A stretch of 53,125 nt of DNA from Parabacteroides sp. ZJ-118 (GTDB taxonomy: Bacteria; Bacteroidota; Bacteroidia; Bacteroidales; Tannerellaceae). Of this stretch, positions 24,128-33,521 are shown piece after piece. Made by a program: the position numbers and the translations under genes. The notes beneath the pieces were generated by a model. That model made no database searches and was not told the origin of the DNA. It saw only the letters and a program-made list of their open reading frames with translations. Every line of letters begins with the position of its first letter. The stretch's first letter is position 1. Location: NCBI RefSeq assembly GCF_011038785.1, contig NZ_JAAKDT010000020.1, positions 1 to 53,125 of the forward strand, in the 5' to 3' direction.

Positions 24128-25234
24128 ATGGCACAACAATCCGGAAGATTGCTATCCCTCGACGTGATGAGGGGAATTACGATCGCGGGGATGATTTTGG
24201 TAAACAACCCCGGGTCGTGGAAGTATGTCTATACGCCTTTAAAGCATGCACGTTGGAACGGACTCACTCCTACCGATCTAGTATTTCCCTTCTTTATGTT
24301 CATCATGGGGGTCTCCATGTTTTTCTCGCTTCGAAAATATAACTTCAAGCTGTCAAAAGAAAGTGTGACGAAAGTATTGAGACGCACGGTATTGATATTC
24401 CTCGTGGGATTAGGGCTGAATCTGTTCGGGCATGTTTGCTACAATGGATTTACCGATTTCCATAATTTACGCATCCTTGGGGTGATGCAAAGATTGGCGT
24501 TGGCCTACGGTTTTGGCTCTTTAATAGGATTAGCGGTTAATCATAAATATATCTTGCAGGTTGCCGCAGGCATATTGATATTTTACTGGGCATTGCTAGG
24601 TTTCACGCATAGTATGGAAATGTCGGAGGATAGCGTTATAGCGATTGTGGACAGAGCTTTATTCGGTACATCGCATATGTATCACGATGATATGGCGGAC
24701 AACACACGGATCGCCTTCGATCCGGAAGGGCTCTTGAGCTGCATCGGTAGCGTAGCGCATGTATTACTCGGTTTCTACATAGGGAAAGTAATACTGGATT
24801 GCCAAAAGAACAATGAGTTGATTATCCGTACTATCTTCATCTTCGGTACGATTATTCTTTTTGCCGGTTTCTTATTGAGTTACGGCTGCCCGGTCAATAA
24901 GAAGATATGGAGTAGTACGTTCGTATTGGTAACTTGCGGATTCGCCTCCTTATTCCTCGCTTTATTAATCTGGATCATCGATATAAACGGAAAGAAGAAA
25001 TGGACGTTATTCTTTGAGTCGTTCGGTATCAACCCGTTGTATTTGTATGTACAAGGGAATTTGCTCGCCGTATTGCTGGGAATGAGCGGTATCTCCGCCT
25101 TTATGTATATGGATTCATTCAGACCGGTATTCGGCGATTTCGGAGGATCGCTAGCTTGGGCTATCTTCTTCGTGGTGTTAAACTGGATACCGGGGTATTT
25201 CTTGTATAAGAAAAGGATTTATATCAAGCTGTAA
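24128..25234 (+). CDS. DUF5009 membrane acyltransferase-like protein (HGSNAT/NagX relative)
   Basis: A 368-residue polytopic membrane protein of the COG4299/DUF5009 group, distantly related to heparan-alpha-glucosaminide N-acetyltransferase. The family start is clear: RLLSLDVMRGITIAGMILVNNPG followed by WNGLTPTDLVFPFFMFIMG, then about ten hydrophobic helices and the ending NWIPGYFLYKKRIYIKL. In Bacteroidetes such genes often sit near glycan-degradation genes; here a GH2 enzyme gene is convergent. The proposed role, acetylation of sugars for uptake or salvage, is inferred from the family and not proven for this gene. Confidence 0.88.
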   Translation: MAQQSGRLLSLDVMRGITIAGMILVNNPGSWKYVYTPLKHARWNGLTPTDLVFPFFMFIMGVSMFFSLRKYNFKLSKESVTKVLRRTVLIFLVGLGLNLFGHVCYNGFTDFHNLRILGVMQRLALAYGFGSLIGLAVNHKYILQVAAGILIFYWALLGFTHSMEMSEDSVIAIVDRALFGTSHMYHDDMADNTRIAFDPEGLLSCIGSVAHVLLGFYIGKVILDCQKNNELIIRTIFIFGTIILFAGFLLSYGCPVNKKIWSSTFVLVTCGFASLFLALLIWIIDINGKKKWTLFFESFGINPLYLYVQGNLLAVLLGMSGISAFMYMDSFRPVFGDFGGSLAWAIFFVVLNWIPGYFLYKKRIYIKL

Positions 25235-25326
25235 AAAGGAGAAAGTCTCCTTGGCACCGGTAGAGGTGTAGAAACGATATTGACGTATTTGTTACCCGTA
25301 ACCTCACGTTCAAGGCTTTACATAAA

Positions 25327-25380
25327 ATGAAAAGCGGCCTGCCAAATCCACCAACGGATATTGGCAAGGCTGCTTTTCAT
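25327..25380. terminator. bidirectional terminator between DUF5009 and the GH2 gene
   Basis: ATGAAAAGCGGCCTGCCAA (25327-25345) is matched by TTGGCAAGGCTGCTTTTCAT (25361-25380), an almost perfect stem with a 15-base loop. It lies between the two convergent genes, 93 bases after one stop and 22 bases from the other. Confidence 0.75.
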
Positions 25381-25401
25381 ATCAGGTATCAGCCTAGTTG
25401 A

Positions 25402-28400
25402 CTAGTTCACGTTATAGCCGGAGATAACCACCTTCGGGGTCTCGCCTCTCGTGTCGACATCTTTCCAATGAATGTCGATCTCTTTCTTCTCGCCCGGAAG
25501 CAAGGAAAAATAGTTGTCGCTATAGAACATCGGGAGGAATTGCTCGCCATCCTTCCCGCCCACTACATTCACACGGATCATCAGAGCCGGGGTGGATGAA
25601 GTGTTCTCCAAGGTAGCGGTGGCGGTCCAAATACCGTCATTCCCCTTGTTGATTGTCACATTGGATCGTAAAGTAACCTTTGGCAGCTCACGCAAAGCTT
25701 GGTAGTTGCCTTCCTCTATGCCGCGTAGGTAGAAGTTATCCGATACGATCTTCCCATTCTCTGTCAACGTCAGCTTGATGAAATGAACGTTGGATACACT
25801 CGCTGGAAAATCCAATTTCATGCATTTATGAGTCGTATCTTCCTTGCTGTCCACGGATACCTCGTTTTCCCACGAGACAGAACCATCCATATTGATGATT
25901 TGAGCTTTCGCCGTCAATCCTTCGCGTACGCCGGCGCTATAGTTCACTACCTCGATCTCGTCCGTAACAGGATTCCATTGGATATGCAGAGGCTCGGATG
26001 CTTTCTTACAACCAAAGTAAGCGGCGGTAGGCTCAAAATAATAATCATAGGTCTGCCATACCATAGAAGGCCATGCCGGATGCGTCATCCACAGCAATAA
26101 TCCCTTGCGGTTCAAGCTTCTCGATTCGAACATACCCCGGTAGCCATCATAGTTTACCCACTGAGCCAGATCGGCAAATTCCTTGGCGTTGTTCGGCTTG
26201 CCAAAGCCCTTTTCGATGATCGCATTAAAAGAAGCACAAGACTGAGCACCCTCCATCGTATAATCGTGTTGTCCCCATTGAGCGTTTTGCGGCCAAAGGG
26301 CATCCGGAGAGAAAGTACGAGTCAAGCTCTCGTAATTCATCACGTTTGGCATGCCTCGCTCACTATGGAACTTATCGCTGCCATTCTTCAAGCTAAAGTA
26401 TTCCTTGACAGGAAGCGCACGGTACGGACCATGGCCACTTACCACCCCATCCGCCGAGCTGGAAATATAATGCAAGCCCGGATGAGCCTCTTTTACGATA
26501 CGGCGCAAGGCCTTGTCGATTTGCTCCGGCGGGAAACCCTCGTTGCGCCCGCAATAAATACCGATAGAGGCATGGTTACGGAAACGTTTCACATAATCCT
26601 CCGCATTAGCGATAAACATCTCCGGATCATAAGGATCAGGTCCGTCAGCTGGATTCGCCAACCAGAAATCTTGCCAGATCATGATACCATGACGGTCGCA
26701 AGCCTCATACAATTCCTTATCGCCGATCTGCCCTACCCAATTACGCATCATCGTAAAGTTCATATCGGCATGGTAGGCCACGGCTATATCGTACTCACGA
26801 CCCCGGTAATTCAGGTTAGACTCACCAAATCCCCAGTTACCGCCACGGCCGATAAAACGACGGCCATTGATAAAGAGACTCAAGATGTTATTATTCTCGT
26901 TGAAGGTCATTTGGCGAATACCTACCTTGAAATCCTCAGAGTCGGATACCTTATCACCTACCTTGAAGGTGAAATTGGCATCATATAAATAAGGAGAACC
27001 GTATCCTTTAGGCCACCACAGACGTGGGTTCTGAACCTTCAATTGGCTGAAGGTACTTGGGTCGAAAGCAACAGCCTTCTCCTCGTTAGCGGCCAATTCT
27101 ACTGGTTGCTCGAAAGTGGTATCACCGATTTTTCCTGTCAATATACCCTTCACGGGAGTGGCATCATGGTTCTTCACGATCACTTCCGGAGTCAAGGTAG
27201 CGAAGGTCGTATCCGGCAACGGCAACACAACCTGTACGAACGGGTCTTGAATCGTTACCTTACCTGTAGAAGTCAAGTACACGTCATTCCAGATACCGAT
27301 GTTACGACCACGGATCGTCGAGATCCAGTCCCAACCGATCGAAGCATGGAAAGTCGGGTTATCAGCACCTAAGATACCACCGTTGAAATCCGTGTTCTTC
27401 TCACATTTCTCCTTGATCGCACCAATATGCTCATTCTTGATGATCTCCACCGCGACAACATTCTTACCCGGTACGACCACATCTGTCACGTCGAATACAC
27501 CCCGGATAAACGCTCCCTCGATACGTCCGATCTTATTACCGTTCAAATAGACATTCGCTTTCCAGTTGATACCGTCGAAATTCAAGAACAAACGGTCTTG
27601 CTTGAATCCTTCGGGTACCTCAAACTCATCCCTATACCAGAAATTAGAGTTGAAAAACGACTCGGATATCTGCATCATGTTATCTGCGTAATTCGGATTC
27701 GGGATAGCTCCGATATTCTTATAACTGCTCAATACCGTTCCCGGCACGGTCGCTACGACCCAATTTTCCGGAGAAAAAGAAGGTTTCGATATTTCCTCAC
27801 CGGAAGCGGTCACCTCGGAAGCTCGTTGTACTTTCCAGTTTCCGCCCGATAAACGGATCTCGTCTTTTGTAGAAGCCGGAGCGGCAGCCGGTTGGGCAAG
27901 CAGGCCACCTCTACCCATCACCTCTATCTCGCTCAAGATATAACGTCCGTCATTAGCCGGTCGCTCCATCCATACCCGTACGTAGCGGCCTTTCCCTTTT
28001 AGCTTGATCTCATCCAGATTAGCATCTCCACCCGGAAGATTCGCTATATCAACCCATTGTTTCGCATCATCGGAAACTTGAATCTTACCCTTGATCGCTT
28101 TATTGATCCAATGTAATTTTACTTTGTCGAATTCGGATTGGCTACCCAAGTCCACATAGACCCACTCCTCTCCTGTCGCGGCACTCATCCAAGCGCTATT
28201 AAAGAATTTGGAGGGAAGCAAATCCACTAATTTATCTTGGTTATAGAAATTCATCTCGAAGAATGTCCAGTAAGCGGCACCCTCCATTTTCAGTCGCACC
28301 CGATAGCAAGCATACTCACCCGGTTGATCGAACGCCAACGTCTCGTTCAACATCCGGGTGGGTAACGTACCCGGATCCCAGCTATTCTTATTCGGGTCTG

Positions 28401-29025
28401 AATGGGCTTTATACTTGCTGGCTTTACCCGGCATACCTTTACCCTTTAAGGCAACCAACTCCGTCCAAGTATTTCCATCATTCGATCCCTCGCAAACAAT
28501 CTCATATCCATCCTTAACCTTATTCTCGTCATAAGCCACGTTGCCGCGGAATTGTACCTTGTCGACTTTCTCTTTCCAATTATTCAGCGTGAACAGGAAA
28601 TAGGCATCCCCGCCCGTAACCGCATTGCGAGAATAAGGACCTTGATCGATCATCCACTCACGCTCACGACGAGCAATATCCCCGTTTTGCGTGGAGAGAG
28701 TGAGATACTGAGGTTGTTTATCGCTAACAATACCATCCGTCACCAGTTGAGCCGTTAGATTGTAATCAAAACTGGAGGAGTTGTAAGCGCTACGCAAAAG
28801 AGCTATGTTACGATACGCGGAATCATCCGGGCGTAATGAAGGAGAGAAATCCTCTCCCGGAGCTCCCGGATACGAACCTATACCTCTGGTATAATAATCC
28901 GACCGATCGAAAGATTCCGCCGGAACACCGTTCTGCCCACATCCTCCCAGCAATGCTGAGACCGCCACCGCTCCGCAAAGCGTCAAGAGTCGAGGCAATT
29001 TTTTCTTTTTACTGAATGTTCTCAT
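25402..29025 (-). CDS. secreted GH2 glycoside hydrolase lipoprotein with discoidin-like domains
   Basis: A 1207-residue lipoprotein: the signal peptide ends at a lipobox SALLGGC with Cys29. Residues ~60-375 resemble two F5/8 type C (discoidin) carbohydrate-binding folds (YACYRVRLKMEG; GEEWVYVDLGSQSEFDKVKLHW; GRYVRVWMERPA). From ~390 the GH2 order follows: jelly-roll sugar-binding domain (RLFLNFDGINWKANVYLNG), Ig-like domains, then the catalytic barrel. The acid/base Glu is in IYCGRNEG (~residue 828) and the nucleophile Glu in FHSERGMPN (~889). The FTMMRNWVGQ and QDFWLANPADG stretches recall exo-beta-glucosaminidase/beta-mannosidase-like members such as CsxA, but the substrate is not certain. 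No SusC/D pair is nearby, so it is not part of an obvious polysaccharide utilisation locus. Confidence 0.9.
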   Translation of the reverse strand: MRTFSKKKKLPRLLTLCGAVAVSALLGGCGQNGVPAESFDRSDYYTRGIGSYPGAPGEDFSPSLRPDDSAYRNIALLRSAYNSSSFDYNLTAQLVTDGIVSDKQPQYLTLSTQNGDIARREREWMIDQGPYSRNAVTGGDAYFLFTLNNWKEKVDKVQFRGNVAYDENKVKDGYEIVCEGSNDGNTWTELVALKGKGMPGKASKYKAHSDPNKNSWDPGTLPTRMLNETLAFDQPGEYACYRVRLKMEGAAYWTFFEMNFYNQDKLVDLLPSKFFNSAWMSAATGEEWVYVDLGSQSEFDKVKLHWINKAIKGKIQVSDDAKQWVDIANLPGGDANLDEIKLKGKGRYVRVWMERPANDGRYILSEIEVMGRGGLLAQPAAAPASTKDEIRLSGGNWKVQRASEVTASGEEISKPSFSPENWVVATVPGTVLSSYKNIGAIPNPNYADNMMQISESFFNSNFWYRDEFEVPEGFKQDRLFLNFDGINWKANVYLNGNKIGRIEGAFIRGVFDVTDVVVPGKNVVAVEIIKNEHIGAIKEKCEKNTDFNGGILGADNPTFHASIGWDWISTIRGRNIGIWNDVYLTSTGKVTIQDPFVQVVLPLPDTTFATLTPEVIVKNHDATPVKGILTGKIGDTTFEQPVELAANEEKAVAFDPSTFSQLKVQNPRLWWPKGYGSPYLYDANFTFKVGDKVSDSEDFKVGIRQMTFNENNNILSLFINGRRFIGRGGNWGFGESNLNYRGREYDIAVAYHADMNFTMMRNWVGQIGDKELYEACDRHGIMIWQDFWLANPADGPDPYDPEMFIANAEDYVKRFRNHASIGIYCGRNEGFPPEQIDKALRRIVKEAHPGLHYISSSADGVVSGHGPYRALPVKEYFSLKNGSDKFHSERGMPNVMNYESLTRTFSPDALWPQNAQWGQHDYTMEGAQSCASFNAIIEKGFGKPNNAKEFADLAQWVNYDGYRGMFESRSLNRKGLLLWMTHPAWPSMVWQTYDYYFEPTAAYFGCKKASEPLHIQWNPVTDEIEVVNYSAGVREGLTAKAQIINMDGSVSWENEVSVDSKEDTTHKCMKLDFPASVSNVHFIKLTLTENGKIVSDNFYLRGIEEGNYQALRELPKVTLRSNVTINKGNDGIWTATATLENTSSTPALMIRVNVVGGKDGEQFLPMFYSDNYFSLLPGEKKEIDIHWKDVDTRGETPKVVISGYNVN

Positions 29026-29057
29026 ACTACTTATTGTATTTCTCTAAATTAGTTCGT

Positions 29058-29837
29058 TCAATAAGATACCGTCACGTCAAAACCCTCCTTTCGGGCTCGC
29101 TCCGCGATTGCGTCCAATTCTTCCTTGGTAGCTTTTTTCAAAGCTTTAACAGGGGTCTCCCTGTCTATCGTATAAATCATGACTTGTTTCGGACGAATTT
29201 GCTTTAAGGCGGATATCCAGCCCGCCACCTCCCCTTCTGTCATGTTATTAACCGACTCCCCGTTTACTTCCCCTTTCAAGAACATGGTCTGTATAATCAA
29301 ATTCCCGTTAAAACGGCATAATTGCTTTAATAAGGAATCGAAATTAAACACCGGGGAATTAGGTACGTCTATCTGCCGGATCCGACTGTCTGATACGGAA
29401 TCCAACTTCAGTAAGTTATCCTCTATTTTATTCAAGGCTTGAAAGACTTCCTCTTTATGGAGCATCGTAGCGTTAGAAAGTACGGCGATTTTAGCGTCAG
29501 GGAAAAACCGATCCCGGGCAGCGATCGTATCCTCAATGATTCCACTGAATTCCGGGTGTATCGTAGGTTCTCCGTTCCCGGCGAACGTAATTACATCCGG
29601 GGCGATCCCTTCCGCTCTCATGGAACTTAGTTTTTGCTCCAAGGCTTCCCTTACTTCCGTACGAGTAGGCAGCTTACTACGGGTCCTGTGATCCTCATTC
29701 AATCCGCATTCGCAATAAATGCAGTTAAAAGAGCATAGTTTCCCGTCTGTAGGAAGTAAATTCATCCCTAAAGAGACACCCAGACGCCGACTATGTATCG
29801 GGCCAAATACTATTTTATCAAAAAGAATCGTAGACAT
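29058..29837 (-). CDS. radical SAM protein
   Basis: A 259-residue radical S-adenosylmethionine enzyme of the COG0731-like group. The [4Fe-4S] motif is LCSFNCIYCECG (CX3CX2C). Other family features are FGPIHSRRLGVSLGMNLLP at the start, VITFAGNGEPTIHPEF and IYTIDRETPVKAL. Such proteins are common and single-copy in Bacteroidetes; the substrate is unknown. It lies 32 bases upstream of the GH2 gene on the same strand, but has its own promoter inside the end of the gene upstream. Confidence 0.88.
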   Translation of the reverse strand: MSTILFDKIVFGPIHSRRLGVSLGMNLLPTDGKLCSFNCIYCECGLNEDHRTRSKLPTRTEVREALEQKLSSMRAEGIAPDVITFAGNGEPTIHPEFSGIIEDTIAARDRFFPDAKIAVLSNATMLHKEEVFQALNKIEDNLLKLDSVSDSRIRQIDVPNSPVFNFDSLLKQLCRFNGNLIIQTMFLKGEVNGESVNNMTEGEVAGWISALKQIRPKQVMIYTIDRETPVKALKKATKEELDAIAERARKEGFDVTVSY

Positions 29838-29860
29838 ATCGCTGTTTATTTTTACCCACG

Positions 29861-29891
29861 CAAATCTACTCTAAAATTTCCAACGAAGCAA
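29861..29891 (-). promoter_or_regulatory. promoter of the radical SAM gene
   Basis: On the minus strand TTG at 29889-29891 is followed after 20 bases by TAGATTTG at 29861-29868, a good -33/-7 pair. It overlaps the last codons of the helix-hairpin-helix gene and is 24 bases before the radical SAM start. Confidence 0.6.
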
Positions 29892-31931
29892 CGTATAAAG
29901 ATCTGTTTTATTGGAACCGCTTATCTCCTCCGTATCCGTACCGATCAAATCCCTGTCCCAATAATGGGTATGAGCCAGTTTTGCGGATAAGGATAAACGT
30001 TTCCAAATATCCAGACGAAAGGTGAAGGCGAACCGCATCCCATCTCCATAAAAAGAGGGCATATTAAAGGCATACAATATGTTCTTCTCATACGAACTGA
30101 TCCGGCTATTGTAATCATCCGTATGAAACCACGCCAGATAACCATCCATTTGAAAAGGTAGGGTAGTGGGTTTCCAACCTATACTTTGAGAGATCATCAT
30201 CCCTTTACTAAGTTTCTTGGTAGGCTCGTCGAATAGAATACCCTCCAAGGAAGTCTTGAAAATAAAAGGAGAAGAAAAGTTATAAACCTGTTGAAAACGA
30301 ATACGATGTTGCTTATAAGAATTGATTCTCCATAAATTATCATTTTCACTAGTTCCGTTCTTTTCTTTTTTCCGATACTTGTAACGAAGATAAGTTGAAA
30401 AGTTTTTACTAGGGGCATGATCTATTTGAACCATATACTCCTCTCCTTCGGAGGGAGCGTCTATTCCGTATTTCAACCAAGGAAAACGGAATAAGTCCGC
30501 GTAAACGGATAATTTCCAGCGAGCGATCGGAGTCAGCTGAAATCCCATGTAAACCCCTTGCTCGTTTTGAACCGTAGATCCCTGTGAGAAGGCATTTCCA
30601 AATAAAGCTTGATAACGCCGGTCGTAATAACGGTATAATAGCAGGAAAGATATATAAGAAGCAGGAGTTAGCTGCAAGGCATTCAAGGTAGAAACAGCTC
30701 CGTTTTTCGAAAGGGCGGTCTCGCCATAAAACTTGACACGATTCGTTTTCAACATATAGTCAACACTCATGTTGAAATTATCGGAACCTCTGAAATAGAA
30801 CAGATTATAAGGTTTTGGATCGGGGTCCATCTTAAACTTACCGAATGAATAAGAGAGAGCCGTCAAACCTACGTGAAAATGAGGCGTAGCATAGCGGATA
30901 TTTCCTCCATATACCTGCATCGTTATCGCTTTCCTCTTTTCCCAATCCCGTTGTAAACGATGAAGTCCATCCGTTTTCAATGAGGTGAATGTCAAGCTAT
31001 CTACGGCCGCGTCCATTTTTCGGTACGAATAGAAAACACTTATATCCAAGTTTTTAATCGTGATCGTACCGGCCGCTCCTCGAAAGAAATCTTGTTCATG
31101 GGTCGAGAAGTGTCTGCGGAAGCCATTGCTCCTCCGCTCCGCTTGAGCGACTACTGCCGTACGGCTCGGCGAGAAGTCATTGCTAATCACCAGGCCTTGT
31201 CCGAAAGAGATCTTATAATCCCCTATAGCCAAGCTTTTTAACCAGTTGATATCTTTTAGGAATAGATGCACGGAATAGAAATCATACCCTTTGTGATACG
31301 CGTTCCAAAAAGGTTCGCCCGCATCTTTCTCGGCTACGAAGCCTGCTTGTAAACGATCCTCGAAAGTATAAGAGTAACGGAAGGAGTGGTAGAAGGGTTC
31401 CCCCCTATAGTTACGATTCGGATATAGCGAAAGTATACTATCTGATTGTTTATCATATCCTTTTTTCTGTTGAAAACACTGATCATATCTGATTTGTAAT
31501 TCATTACGACCATATTTCAACAGATTCTTAACCGTAAACAACCGTTTTTCAACAAGATTGTCACCTATGTAAACAAACGGAAGGAGAAGAGCTATCGTCT
31601 GAAAATCCATATCTTCCATATTCTTCAGCTCATAGATGCTAACCATATTCCCGTATCGTCTCCGATAAGAGAGTATCTGCCCGATTTGGCGATCAGATAG
31701 AAAAGGTAATCGCTTCAGCTGTTCTTCCGTCACGGTATTCAAATCAAAAGGATGCTCGATCAAATAAGACAGGTCGGCATACAAGCTTTCAATACGCTCC
31801 GTATCCTCGGTTTCCAAGGCTAGCTCCTCTACATACTCCATCCACTTGTCAACAGAATATTCTATTTGAGAATTAGCGTAATAACCATTTATTAACAAGA
31901 TTATCGACAAGATTATAAACCATCGTTTCAT
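29871..31931 (-). CDS. exported helix-hairpin-helix protein with outer-membrane beta-barrel
   Basis: A 686-residue protein with a signal peptide (WFIILSIILLINGYYANSQ). Residues ~50-125 contain a ComEA-like helix-hairpin-helix pair: FDLNTVTEEQLKRLPFLS and GNMVSIYELKNMEDMD. From ~150 to the end are alternating aromatic/polar beta-strands with many Tyr/Phe (YRYYDRRYQALF; FSTYLRYKYRKKEK; LYTLLRWKF), ending in an aromatic residue as outer-membrane barrels do. This combination occurs widely in Bacteroidetes under the name helix-hairpin-helix domain protein, but the function is unknown. It is 13 bases downstream of a second predicted barrel gene, suggesting an operon and a shared envelope role. Confidence 0.8.
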   Translation of the reverse strand: MKRWFIILSIILLINGYYANSQIEYSVDKWMEYVEELALETEDTERIESLYADLSYLIEHPFDLNTVTEEQLKRLPFLSDRQIGQILSYRRRYGNMVSIYELKNMEDMDFQTIALLLPFVYIGDNLVEKRLFTVKNLLKYGRNELQIRYDQCFQQKKGYDKQSDSILSLYPNRNYRGEPFYHSFRYSYTFEDRLQAGFVAEKDAGEPFWNAYHKGYDFYSVHLFLKDINWLKSLAIGDYKISFGQGLVISNDFSPSRTAVVAQAERRSNGFRRHFSTHEQDFFRGAAGTITIKNLDISVFYSYRKMDAAVDSLTFTSLKTDGLHRLQRDWEKRKAITMQVYGGNIRYATPHFHVGLTALSYSFGKFKMDPDPKPYNLFYFRGSDNFNMSVDYMLKTNRVKFYGETALSKNGAVSTLNALQLTPASYISFLLLYRYYDRRYQALFGNAFSQGSTVQNEQGVYMGFQLTPIARWKLSVYADLFRFPWLKYGIDAPSEGEEYMVQIDHAPSKNFSTYLRYKYRKKEKNGTSENDNLWRINSYKQHRIRFQQVYNFSSPFIFKTSLEGILFDEPTKKLSKGMMISQSIGWKPTTLPFQMDGYLAWFHTDDYNSRISSYEKNILYAFNMPSFYGDGMRFAFTFRLDIWKRLSLSAKLAHTHYWDRDLIGTDTEEISGSNKTDLYTLLRWKF

Positions 31932-31944
31932 AGCTACCTATCGT

Positions 31945-32796
31945 TTAAAAAGAGAACGATAAACCAAGACCGGCACTCATCCCTAAAACCGGATGATAAA
32001 CAGAGGCCACATCTACCGTAAAGCAAGAAAAGTTATATCCAATTCCGAAAGAGGGCGAGAGAGGAGCGGTCTGTATTCCGGCACGAATAAAAAAAGAATC
32101 GAAAGCGGTGTATTCAATACCAAGGTTACCAACCACCAAGTTTTCATTTTCCGTTCCTACACTTCCTGTAATTAACAGACTGTTTAGAACATTCCATTGA
32201 AAACTTACTTGAATTAAGTAATAATTAAAATCTTCTATTTCAATATCTTTTTCTCCTATAGAAATAGAAGGAAAATTCATTATTAACATTCCTACTAACA
32301 ACTTATCAATAGGAGAGAACGTGATTCCAATATCTGTTGACAGCCTGGATCTTGTATGTTCCAATCGTTCGGTCTGCAAGAAACTGTAATGAATCGCAAG
32401 CCCCAACGCCCATTTATCCCCCAGGCGTTTTCCTCCCAGTACGCGAACCATCATCTCCCTGTACGCGTCAAACCCGAAAACAGAGATATCGACACCTGCG
32501 GACAGGAGTCGGTTCGGATAATGAAAACTACCGGACATCGTACCCAGTTCTTTCAACATATATCGATTAAAATATTCTAAATGAATGGATTTCCTCTCCT
32601 TATCGATAATAAGAGCCGGATTGAATAAAACAGATTGCGTCGCTACATTCCCTCCCATTCCCACGCTACGAACATCCGGCAACCGTAAGTTGTCGGCACC
32701 ATATACATAGACTGAAAACATCCCCGCGAACAGGGATAGCAATACTCCGCGCCGCGCCGCGATCCTGAATAAAACGGTAATCTCTTCTTTCTTCAT
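31945..32796 (-). CDS. predicted outer-membrane beta-barrel protein (PorV/PorQ-like)
   Basis: A 283-residue protein with an N-terminal hydrophobic export signal (VLLSLFAGMFSVYVYG) followed by DVRSVGMGGNVAT and LFNPALI. The latter resembles the N-terminal hatch-like GMGGAyvA...NPA pattern of FadL/PorV/PorQ-type proteins. The rest is regular beta-strand with turns and a C-terminal aromatic (GLSFSF). Homology to PorV or PorQ is a fold-level impression only. The start could also be internal, but the ATG at 32796 gives a reasonable, slightly long n-region. It is probably co-transcribed with the helix-hairpin-helix barrel gene. Confidence 0.65.
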   Translation of the reverse strand: MKKEEITVLFRIAARRGVLLSLFAGMFSVYVYGADNLRLPDVRSVGMGGNVATQSVLFNPALIIDKERKSIHLEYFNRYMLKELGTMSGSFHYPNRLLSAGVDISVFGFDAYREMMVRVLGGKRLGDKWALGLAIHYSFLQTERLEHTRSRLSTDIGITFSPIDKLLVGMLIMNFPSISIGEKDIEIEDFNYYLIQVSFQWNVLNSLLITGSVGTENENLVVGNLGIEYTAFDSFFIRAGIQTAPLSPSFGIGYNFSCFTVDVASVYHPVLGMSAGLGLSFSF

Positions 32797-32915
32797 AGTT
32801 AACGTATGCTTAAGTTATTGTCGATCGCGCGAATGTAGTGTTTTATATTCATTTATCAAGATATTAACAGATAAATGATACTGAGAGTCACGTAGTATTT
32901 ATATTTTCGCGGTAT

Positions 32916-33521
32916 ATGATGCGAAAAGGAATCTATTGTGCTTTGACGCTACTCGCTCTCTGCGGCTTTAAAGGGGTGGCGCAGACGGTAAAGACAACGA
33001 TTGTTCCGGAAGGTTATCAGAAAGCTCAGCTGTATGAGGGCGATACAATAGCTGTCGTCAACCTTCGGGAGGTTTTCGTCTATCCCCAGGTGAAGTTTAA
33101 GAATAAGCGTGAACAGGTGAGGTACAATAAACTGGTACGAGACGTAAAGCGTACTTTGCCCTATGCCAAAATGGTGTATGACACGTTGATAGAGACCTAC
33201 GAATACATGGAGACCCTGCCGGACGACAAGGCCCGACAGGCCCACCTGAAACGGATGGAGAAAGAGCTGTTCGCCCAGTACAAACCGGAACTGAGAAAAT
33301 TATCCTTCTCACAAGGCAAGCTGCTTATCAAACTGATCGACAGGGAATGCAATCAATCCAGTTACAATCTATTGAAAGCCTATCTGGGAAGCTTCCGCGC
33401 GGGCTTTTGGAATCTCTTCGCCGGCCTGTTCGGAGCCAGCCTGAAAACGGAATACGACCCGAAAGGCAAGGATGCCATGACCGAACGGGTCGTCGTATTG
33501 GTCGAGAATGGTTTAATCTGA
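32916..33521 (+). CDS. DUF4294 protein, exported
   Basis: A 201-residue protein with a signal peptide (CALTLLALCGFKGVAQ) and the DUF4294 pattern: AVVNLREVFVYPQVKFKNKRE, RYNKLVRDVKRTLPYAKMV, and LIDRECNQSSYNLLKAYLGSF. This Bacteroidetes-specific periplasmic family has no known function. Two adjacent ATGs are possible. A TATTTTCG element just upstream (about 32899-32906) is one base off the -7 consensus. It is convergent with the methyltransferase gene and their last nine bases overlap tail to tail. Confidence 0.85.
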   Translation: MMRKGIYCALTLLALCGFKGVAQTVKTTIVPEGYQKAQLYEGDTIAVVNLREVFVYPQVKFKNKREQVRYNKLVRDVKRTLPYAKMVYDTLIETYEYMETLPDDKARQAHLKRMEKELFAQYKPELRKLSFSQGKLLIKLIDRECNQSSYNLLKAYLGSFRAGFWNLFAGLFGASLKTEYDPKGKDAMTERVVVLVENGLI

